Source: Acidobacteriota bacterium
GTDB taxonomy: Bacteria > Acidobacteriota > Vicinamibacteria > Vicinamibacterales > SCN-69-37
Reading direction: 5' to 3'
Assembly (NCBI GenBank): GCA_020853395.1
Contig: JADYYY010000010.1
Span: 124,001-188,000, forward strand
Length of the DNA stretch: 64,000 nt
Below the pieces are notes generated by a model. That model was not told the origin of the DNA and did not search any database. It worked only from the letters and a program-made list of their open reading frames with translations. Both the position numbers and the translations under genes were made by a program. Positions within the stretch are counted from its first letter, which is position 1, and every line of letters starts with the position of its first letter. This document shows positions 34,678 through 41,548 of the stretch, in pieces.

Positions 34678-37419
34678 TCACGGCAATCGAGCGAGCTCCG
34701 CCCGCGCATCCCGGAGAAGCGCCAGATCCGCGTCGGCGTTCTTCCACAACGTCAGCAGATCATTGTAGGCACTCTTCGCTTTCACGGTGTCACCCGACTG
34801 TGCGAGCGCCCGCGCCAACTGCAGCCGCGCCAGCGCCGTCATCGGATCGACGAGCGTGATGTAAGGATGATCGATGATGCGCTGAAACTCGGCGGCAGCG
34901 TCCGCGGGCTGGCGCGCGGCGAGGTAGGCCAGACCGCGGACGTAGATCGGATAAAGGCCGCCGAAGCGCCCGACGAAACCGAGGCGACCGAGGGCGAGAT
35001 CGTACCGCGACGAGATCTGCAGCGCCTGGATCGCCGCTGCCGAATCGCCATTGCTCAGGGAGGACAGCGCGCGCAGCACCGGCAGATACATGAATTGCAC
35101 CGATGTATCTTCGGGGAACTTGCGGGCGAGGTTCTCAGCCAGGGCGCGTGACTGCGGCACGTCACCGGAAAGGGCGAGCGCAAAGGCCGCCGCGTAGTCC
35201 ACGTCTCGAAACTTGCCCAGGGCGAGCGCTCTGCCGGCACCTTGCCTCGCAGCCGTCGCATTCCCGTAGAACGCTTCCCACACAGCTCGTGCCGCCTCGA
35301 ACATGCCGGCTCGTTCACGTCGACCCGACTGCTGCGCGATCTCGACCGGCACCGCAGATATTCGTCGGGCGTCTTGCAGACGGCCCGAACGAGCGAGGGC
35401 GAGCGCCTCCAAGTGCGGCATGAAGTCCTGCAAGTCAGAGTTCTTCTTCGCCTCGGTTCCCGTCCGTGTGATCGCGTCCGCATCGCCTTTCAAGAAGGCA
35501 ACCAGGTAGGGAATCAGCACCAGCTCACTGTTGTCGATGTTGCGTTCTGTCGCGCGCTGCACCGTGAGCAGGGCATCGTCAGGACGATTCGCCAGGAGTT
35601 GATTCCGTGCCCGGCTGGAGTACGCGTTCGGTGAGTCGGGGTCCAGCGCGATGGTCTTGTCGGTCTGGGCAATCGCGCGCTCGTGCTGGCCGGTGCTGCT
35701 CAGCGCCAGACCCGCAGGCAAGTTGGTCGCATTGTCATCGCGAGGGTAATCCTGCGCCCACGCTTCCAGCGTCTGGAGTTCCCGTTCCATGTTACCGGTG
35801 ACGTCGCGGTGGTACAGCGTGTCGATGTAGTAGCGTTCGACGTTGCTGGCTCGATGGCGAAGTTCGTACGCCCTGAGCAGGCTCTGCCGCGCCAGCGCCG
35901 ATTCACCCACGGCACTGAAGCGGAATCCCAGGTGCGCGTGCGCCATGGCAAATTCCGGATCGAGTTCGATCGCGCGCTGGAGCAACGGTATGCGCCGCGA
36001 TCCGTTCACCGCCATCCCCGCGCTATAGGCTTTCAGTGCGTCGAGGGAGGTGGTCGTGGCTTCCTCGAGCGGCATCGAATGCTCTTCGATGGTGGCGAGC
36101 GATTCGCCAACGCGCGTTCGGAATTGCGTGGCAATGACGCTGAGCGTGCCCAACACATCTTCTTTCTTTGCCGCCTGCGCCTGCTCGTTGGCCAGGATGT
36201 CGCCGCTCGTGCAGCTGGTCGCGCGGAGACCCAGGACGTACTGGCTGCCGAGCATCGCGATCGACCCTTCCAGCACGGCGGCGCTGGCCGTCCTCACGCA
36301 CACACCGAGCGCCAGCTGAGGAGTCAATCTCGCGTCGGCCGACTGGTTCATCAGAAGCAGCGTTCTGCGGACGCGCTCGGTCGAGATCAGGCGGAGGAAC
36401 GGCGACTGCTGAAGCTGCACGGCCAGTCCCTGTCGCAGCGTTTCATCGAAGACCGCGTCACCGGTCGTGTTGGTGAACTCCCCGAGGATGATCGTGTCCG
36501 TGTCGGTGAGCGTCGCCGCGCGCGGCCGATAGATCCATCCGGCGATCACCGCCACCACCACGGTCGCCGCAGCTGCGGCCGGCAGCCACCGGCGTTGCGC
36601 CGCCGGCCCCGCGACGGTCGACCGGGTCAGCCGCTCGAGATCGATGCGCAGGTCGGCCGCATGCTGATAACGAAGCTCGCGATCCTCGTCGAGACACTTC
36701 GCGATGATCGGCTCCAGCTCGGAATCGCCAAGGCTTCGCCGGCCGGCCGAAGAGGGTCGCGTGCCGCTGATCATCTCGTAGAGCACCATGCCGGCACTCC
36801 AGATGTCGGCACGGTGATCGACGACCTCGCCACCGGCCTGCTCCGGCGACATGTAAGCCGCGGTACCGACCACCACGCCCTGACGTGTGCCGACGACGGT
36901 GGTGGCGTCGACCGCGTGATGCGGCTGCGTTCGCATCTTCGCGACGCCGAAGTCGAGCACCTTCAGGTGATCGCGCGATCCGATGAACAGGTTGGCCGGT
37001 TTGATGTCACGGTGGATCACGCCGGCTCGATGCGCGGCGTCCAGCGCATCAGCGAGCTGCGTTCCGAGGCGCAGCACGGCGTCCCGCCGGAGTGGGCCCG
37101 CAGCCAAACGATCCTTCAGCGTCTGGCCTTCCAGGTACTCCATGGCGATGAACGACCGCCCGCCTTGTTCGCCGATGTCGTAGATGGTGCAGATATGTGG
37201 ATGGTTCAGCGCCGACGCCGTCCGCGCTTCACGCTGGAATCGACCGAGCGCCTCCGCATCGGCCGCGAGACCTTCTGAAATGAACTTGAGCGCGACGGGA
37301 CGATGCAGCCGCGTGTCTTCGGCTTTGTAGACAACCCCCATGCCGCCGACGCCGAGCTTCTCGACGATGCGGTAGTGAGAGAACGTCTGACCGATCAGCG
37401 GATCGCCGCCGCTGGACAT
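34678..37419 (-). CDS. Membrane Ser/Thr protein kinase with C-terminal TPR sensor
   Basis: The product is about 913 residues. The kinase domain (about 16-270) has LGVGGMGVVYKAED, catalytic VIHRDIKPANL and DFGVAKM, all intact. A single transmembrane helix (about 282-302) leads to an extracytoplasmic region. That region consists of a domain near residues 310-450 and many TPR-like helices to the end. This architecture is very common in acidobacteria. ATG 37419 is used; a TTG lies one codon upstream. It is not obviously part of an operon. The gene-free stretch at 34417-34677 on its 3' side holds an 8-bp inverted repeat (34568-34575 with 34592-34599) and no supported gene. Confidence 0.92.
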   Translation of the reverse strand: MSSGGDPLIGQTFSHYRIVEKLGVGGMGVVYKAEDTRLHRPVALKFISEGLAADAEALGRFQREARTASALNHPHICTIYDIGEQGGRSFIAMEYLEGQTLKDRLAAGPLRRDAVLRLGTQLADALDAAHRAGVIHRDIKPANLFIGSRDHLKVLDFGVAKMRTQPHHAVDATTVVGTRQGVVVGTAAYMSPEQAGGEVVDHRADIWSAGMVLYEMISGTRPSSAGRRSLGDSELEPIIAKCLDEDRELRYQHAADLRIDLERLTRSTVAGPAAQRRWLPAAAAATVVVAVIAGWIYRPRAATLTDTDTIILGEFTNTTGDAVFDETLRQGLAVQLQQSPFLRLISTERVRRTLLLMNQSADARLTPQLALGVCVRTASAAVLEGSIAMLGSQYVLGLRATSCTSGDILANEQAQAAKKEDVLGTLSVIATQFRTRVGESLATIEEHSMPLEEATTTSLDALKAYSAGMAVNGSRRIPLLQRAIELDPEFAMAHAHLGFRFSAVGESALARQSLLRAYELRHRASNVERYYIDTLYHRDVTGNMERELQTLEAWAQDYPRDDNATNLPAGLALSSTGQHERAIAQTDKTIALDPDSPNAYSSRARNQLLANRPDDALLTVQRATERNIDNSELVLIPYLVAFLKGDADAITRTGTEAKKNSDLQDFMPHLEALALARSGRLQDARRISAVPVEIAQQSGRRERAGMFEAARAVWEAFYGNATAARQGAGRALALGKFRDVDYAAAFALALSGDVPQSRALAENLARKFPEDTSVQFMYLPVLRALSSLSNGDSAAAIQALQISSRYDLALGRLGFVGRFGGLYPIYVRGLAYLAARQPADAAAEFQRIIDHPYITLVDPMTALARLQLARALAQSGDTVKAKSAYNDLLTLWKNADADLALLRDARAELARLP

Positions 37420-37516
37420 CAAGCGGCGATTATATGCGCGGGACTCTCACTCCTGCCCAATGAGCTAATGTCCGTGGGGATAATCTGTAGAGATACTTCG
37501 GACAGATCCGGCCGGT

Positions 37517-37879
37517 TCACTGACTGCGCAGCACGCTCACCACGTCGGCGCGTGCGGCGCGTCGCATCGGTGCGTACGCGGCGAGCGCGGCAGCCGCGAT
37601 CAACACGACAGCGGCGCCGCCGATCATCAACGGATCCATCGGCTGCACCTCGTACAACAGGCCGCGCAGGAAGCGCGCGCCGGCAACCGCGCCCGCGGCG
37701 CCGAGCAGTGCGCCGGAGCTGACAAGCCGACCCGCCTCAACCAGCACGAGTCGACGCACGTTCGCGCTGGTCGCACCCAGCACCAGCCGAACGGGGATCT
37801 CGCGATCCCGCTGCCGCACGTGCGTGGCCATCACGGAGTACAGACCCACGTCGCCGTACTCAAGCCGACGACGCGGCAC
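37517..37879 (-). pseudogene. Truncated ABC transporter permease (FtsX/MacB-like, C-terminal remnant)
   Basis: Only the last ~115 residues of a MacB/FtsX-type permease remain: GLYSVMATHVRQRDREIPVRLVLGAT, two hydrophobic helices and the closing PMRRAARADVVSVLR. Intact acidobacterial permeases of this type are about 800 residues. The upstream end breaks at an IS3 remnant, so insertion or deletion probably removed the front of the gene. Confidence 0.8.
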
Positions 37880-37903
37880 GCCCGCCGGAGACTGACGCCG
37901 TGA

Positions 37904-38155
37904 TCACGTTGGAGCAGGCCCACGGCGGCACGTTTCGCAGCGGGCCCCACCACCTTTCTTTTCCAGCACCGCTTTCAGCGCCTGAATGTCCAGCGCCTGC
38001 TCAGCGACCACGTGCTTCAATCGCCGGCTCTCGTCTTCGAGCTGCTTCACCCGCTGCCGCTCGCTCAGCTCCAGACCGCCGTGTTTCGCTTTCCACCGGT
38101 AGTACGTCTGCTCGGTGATCCCGTACGCGCGTGCCAGGTCGGGCGACGGTACAAG
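37904..38155 (-). mobile_element. IS3-family transposase OrfA remnant
   Basis: Reading the minus strand gives about 83 codons closed by a stop at 37904, with no start codon and an in-frame stop at 38156-38158. The peptide contains ARAYGITEQTYYRWKAKHGG and a leucine-zipper-like coiled region ending with LEKKGGG. This is the DNA-binding and coiled-coil part of IS3-type OrfA. The N-terminal part and the whole of OrfB (integrase core) are missing, so the element is dead. I found no clear terminal repeats. Confidence 0.78.
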
Positions 38156-38186
38156 TCAGGATCCGGGCAGATGCCGCCGCAACGCG

Positions 38187-39665
38187 TCAGGCGTTGAACT
38201 TCCCCACATCGGCGCGGTACCGCCAGAGGTGGCTCTCGAAGCGGACGCCGTGCTTCCGAAGCACGTTGCGCACTTCGTCAGCCGCGCGGTTCATCTCGCC
38301 CTGGACCCGATAGGATTCCAGGTCGAAGTAGCAGCCGCCATAGCCTTCAGGGCATGGCCCGAATGCCGCCTGAACGATCGCAGAGCAATCGCCGGCCGGC
38401 CGGAGGCCGGTGTAGGCGGCCGATGCCGGATCCATGCCTGCCGCGCGCATCGCTTTCACGACTTCCGGCCAGACCCGCGCCCGCATGAGATGGTCCTTGG
38501 CGGCTGGGCTCAACTGGCCACGCACTGCCGTGATGGGCTTCGCCGGCACGCCGGCGACGATCGTGCGGGCCGGCACACGGCCCGTGATCAGGGAGTTGGC
38601 CAGGGCCTGCGAGCCGTCTTCCATCACGGTGCCGGGCGTGACGAGGCAGCCACCCGTGACCCAGACGTGGCGGCCGATCGTCACCGGTGCGAAGCTCGCC
38701 GTGTAGCCGTCCAGCACGTTCTGCCAATGGCTGTGCGTGTAGATCGAAACGCGAGGGCTGAGGCAACTGACGTCGCCGATCGTCACCGCGTGCGACGTGT
38801 TGATCAGACAATCGCTCGACACGAGACACGAATGCCCCACCGTCAGCGACGCCTCGGCGTTGAACGCGCCGCCCTGGCCGATCAGCACGCGGTTGACGAG
38901 AAACAGCATGTCGCCGAACCGGAGATGCCGGCACATGATGTCGTTGTCGTGGCCGAACAGACCGCCGACACCGACCACGAGCGACTCGGCCTGAATCACG
39001 GTGCGCGCGCCGAACCTACAGCCGCGCCCGACCTGGATGGAGGCGGCATAGATCGCCGCTCCCGGCTCGAACACCACATCGTCATCGACGAGCGCGCCGA
39101 ACTGGCGATAGAGGCGGACCTTGAGATCGCTCGCCAAGTCCGCGAACCCACTGCCCGGCTTGCGGATGTCGGCGAGGAATGCCGGATCGAGTATTCCGGT
39201 GGCGGCCGGAGTCGCGGCTATCGAGGCAGCAGCGGCGACCGGCGGCCGAACGGCGGGCTCGGCGTCTCGTGGCGGCGCCTCCACTCGCGCTACCCCCTCG
39301 ATTCGCGTTGACGGGTCCACGCGCGCCGGCGCCTCCACTCGTGTCGGCGCTTCCACTGGCGCCGCACCCTCGACTCGCGCCGACGCCCGCGGCAGCCCGG
39401 CGGACGGCGGACGGGCACCATCCGTCAACTGCCCGATTTCGGCGCCCACCGCCACGTCGTCACCTTCCGAGACCGCGAACCAGCAGTGCCCGTCAGCGGG
39501 AGACTCCACATCGAACGAGGCCTTCGTGGTCTCGATCACCGCGACGATGTCGCCGCGCGCGACGCGCTGACCAGGCTCGACGATGAGACGCGCCACGACG
39601 ACGACGTCGTCGTTGACGCTGACGCGCGGGACGAGAATCGGCGTGACCGGATTCGACGATGGCAT
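38187..39665 (-). CDS. Lipoyl-domain/left-handed beta-helix acyltransferase fusion
   Basis: The product is 492 residues. Residues about 8-82 form a biotinyl/lipoyl carrier domain with Lys48 in ETTKASFDV, placed as in lipoylated E2 proteins. Residues about 85-155 are a Pro/Ala/Val/Arg linker with a repeating RVEAP-like unit. Residues about 195-380 are hexapeptide repeats of an acyltransferase, with a likely catalytic His in YTHSHW and the usual VAGVPAKPI closing motif. A helical tail follows. Known sugar acyltransferases of this fold use acyl-CoA or acyl-ACP. A fused lipoyl arm suggests acyl-dihydrolipoamide as donor, which is inference. The next gene is a PIG-L deacetylase 18 bp upstream. Its lipoyl domain is closely similar to that at 61717-63126. 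Confidence 0.85.
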   Translation of the reverse strand: MPSSNPVTPILVPRVSVNDDVVVVARLIVEPGQRVARGDIVAVIETTKASFDVESPADGHCWFAVSEGDDVAVGAEIGQLTDGARPPSAGLPRASARVEGAAPVEAPTRVEAPARVDPSTRIEGVARVEAPPRDAEPAVRPPVAAAASIAATPAATGILDPAFLADIRKPGSGFADLASDLKVRLYRQFGALVDDDVVFEPGAAIYAASIQVGRGCRFGARTVIQAESLVVGVGGLFGHDNDIMCRHLRFGDMLFLVNRVLIGQGGAFNAEASLTVGHSCLVSSDCLINTSHAVTIGDVSCLSPRVSIYTHSHWQNVLDGYTASFAPVTIGRHVWVTGGCLVTPGTVMEDGSQALANSLITGRVPARTIVAGVPAKPITAVRGQLSPAAKDHLMRARVWPEVVKAMRAAGMDPASAAYTGLRPAGDCSAIVQAAFGPCPEGYGGCYFDLESYRVQGEMNRAADEVRNVLRKHGVRFESHLWRYRADVGKFNA

Positions 39666-39683
39666 CGACGCGGGACTCGCGGC

Positions 39684-40352
39684 TCAGCGCCAGTAGCTGC
39701 GCAGCAGGGAGAATGGCTCGGCGGCGGGCATCATCATGCACTGCCCCCAGTAGTGCGCCCGCAGCCGCAAGTGCTCGAGCGACCGCGGATGGGGTGGATC
39801 GGGCGTCTGGCTGACGTAGCAGCGCATCGCCTCGATCTTCGTATCGAGGTAGTCGCTGATGTCGACGAAGTGGTTCGGTGAGAAGTTGTACGGCACGCCC
39901 CACTCGGTCTCGCTCGGCGTTTCGTACGCGAAGATCTGACGGATCGATCGAACCTTGCAGCGGGCGCCGACGAGCGCCGCATCCTGCGCGAGCCGATGAT
40001 CGCGGTTGATGTCGCCGCGCCAGGGCACGTAGAGCACCGCCGGCTTCAACTCCTGCACGGCGCGCTCGATGGGCGCCGCGACGTCGACGAGCGACAGTTT
40101 GTCGAGCCCTTGGTCCGGCAACCCGACGAGCGTCCACGACGACAAGCCGAGCACTTCCGCCGAGGCGCGGCCTTCTCGCGACAGGAAATCGTCCGTCGCA
40201 TCGGGATACCGCAGGCTCATCGCCTCACACAGCACGAGCGCGTGCACCTCGTCGCCCGCGGCGACATGCCGGGCGAGCGTACCGCCCAGGCCGAGCACCT
40301 CGTCATCGGGATGCGCGGCGACAACGAGCACGGGTCCAGCGGGCATGGTCAT
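39684..40352 (-). CDS. PIG-L (LmbE)-family de-N-acetylase
   Basis: The product is 222 residues with the zinc motif AAHPDDEVLG (residues about 11-20) and a later INRDHRLAQD His. Members remove N-acetyl groups from GlcNAc-type sugars or related glycosides. It is directly upstream of the lipoyl-acyltransferase fusion in the same transcript. A de-acetylation followed by re-acylation of an amino sugar is therefore plausible. ATG 40352 is used; another in-frame ATG is at 40346. Confidence 0.9.
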   Translation of the reverse strand: MTMPAGPVLVVAAHPDDEVLGLGGTLARHVAAGDEVHALVLCEAMSLRYPDATDDFLSREGRASAEVLGLSSWTLVGLPDQGLDKLSLVDVAAPIERAVQELKPAVLYVPWRGDINRDHRLAQDAALVGARCKVRSIRQIFAYETPSETEWGVPYNFSPNHFVDISDYLDTKIEAMRCYVSQTPDPPHPRSLEHLRLRAHYWGQCMMMPAAEPFSLLRSYWR

Positions 40353-40538
40353 ACGGTCGATGATCCTCCAGGCGCCGGCCCGATGCAAAAGCCGAACCCG
40401 GCGCAGCGCTGCTCGACGCGCCTGCAGATTTGACAGGCGGAGGCGTCGCTCTGGTGCAGTTGCCGGATTTCGGCCGCGAGAGTCGCCCTCCACGCCGACT
40501 CGCACCGGGGCCGCGCTGCGGCGATTCGCTGAGCCGGT

Positions 40539-40554
40539 GGTACACCGCTTGCCG
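40539..40554 (+). promoter_or_regulatory. Candidate sigma-54 promoter before the PEP-CTERM gene
   Basis: TGGTACACCGCTTGCC has GG and GC doublets exactly 10 bp apart and a TTGC -12 box. The start site would fall near 40565, only about 5 nt before the ATG used here. That is awkward unless translation starts at the in-frame ATG at 40609. PEP-CTERM genes in other bacteria are often under RpoN control. Confidence 0.35.
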
Positions 40555-40569
40555 ATTCGGAAGACCAGG

Positions 40570-41331
40570 ATGCCGTCACGTTTTTGTGTCGCGGCCGCGC
40601 GCGGCCTGATGGCCGCCGGAATCGTCGTGTCCTTGGCAGCGACGGCAGCGGCGACGCCGCTGACGCTCACCAATGCCGGGTTCGAGACCGACGAGCCGAC
40701 GGCCGGGATGACCTTCAACGGGTTGCCGTCCACGACCGGACAGTGGGAGGGCGACGATTCCAGGCGCGTGACTGCGGAGCAGGGGATCGCGCCGTTCGAA
40801 GGCGAGGCGATGCTGCGCTTCCTCTCGAGCGCCAATCCCGCAGCCGGCTGGGGATGGGCGTCAGACGTCTGGCAACTCATCGACGCGGCGCCGGCGCAAT
40901 CGGTCATTCAGGCCGGCGAGGCACTGGTCACGTTCTCCGCTCACTTCAATCGGATCGGCGGCAACACCGAGCCGCTGTTCTTCATCACGCTGCGCGCCTT
41001 CGGAGGCCTGCCAGCGGACTTCCCTCTCGCCGCCGAGTCGCCGCTCGCGACCGCGAACGCCTTCCTCACCTCGGACGACGACCCGAACACGTGGGAGCCG
41101 CTGAGCGTCACGCTGCTGCTCCCGCCGGGGACGACATTCATCGGCGTGCGTCTTGCCGCGAAGGAGACGATCGACGACACGCCCGTGCCGTTCGAGTTCC
41201 TGGGACACTACGCGGATGGGACCTCGCTCACGCTGACGCCGGTGCCGGAACCGGCGACCGCACTTCTCGTGCTCTCGGGCGCGGCAGGGCTCATCGCGCG
41301 ACGCCGCCGCAGCCGTTCCGGGCAATTCTGA
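40570..41331 (+). CDS. PEP-CTERM sorted surface protein
   Basis: The product is 253 residues. It has a signal peptide (about 1-29), a beta-rich domain starting TPLTLTNAGFETDEPTAG, and a C-terminal sorting tail. That tail is the motif VPEP, a hydrophobic span and RRRRSR. Such tails are cleaved by an exosortase; none is encoded in this window. The fold before the tail resembles carbohydrate-binding or adhesin-like jelly rolls found in EPS-linked PEP-CTERM proteins. It is divergent from the PIG-L gene. Confidence 0.86.
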   Translation: MPSRFCVAAARGLMAAGIVVSLAATAAATPLTLTNAGFETDEPTAGMTFNGLPSTTGQWEGDDSRRVTAEQGIAPFEGEAMLRFLSSANPAAGWGWASDVWQLIDAAPAQSVIQAGEALVTFSAHFNRIGGNTEPLFFITLRAFGGLPADFPLAAESPLATANAFLTSDDDPNTWEPLSVTLLLPPGTTFIGVRLAAKETIDDTPVPFEFLGHYADGTSLTLTPVPEPATALLVLSGAAGLIARRRRSRSGQF

Positions 41332-41363
41332 ACGTCCGAGAATTCGGCGTCTCAGCGACATTC

Positions 41364-41467
41364 CTGTAATTTCGACACCCCCCTCTGACGTAACATCGTC
41401 GTCTCACACTGGGCGTTCGTCTTCCCCGCAGGGGAAACCCAATTCCTGATTTTGGCAGCTTTCTTGA
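41364..41467 (+). promoter_or_regulatory. Possible sigma-54 control region of the 948-residue beta-helix gene
   Basis: The 217-bp gap 41332-41548 holds three elements. CTGTAATTTCGACA at 41364-41377 is an imperfect TGT/ACA dyad. A hairpin TTCCCC-GCA-GGGGAA at 41422-41436 may end the PEP-CTERM transcript. TTGGCAGCTTTCTTGA at 41452-41467 resembles a -24/-12 promoter with correct spacing but GA in place of the -12 GC. A start near 41478 would leave a 70-nt leader. The geometry is attractive; the -12 mismatch is a real weakness. Confidence 0.3.
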
Positions 41468-41548
41468 GTTGCCGGTCCGGGCTGGGAAGATCCTCGGCCC
41501 GCGGTGTGTCACGACCGCGCAAGTACGAGCAAGAAAGTGGGAAGAAGA

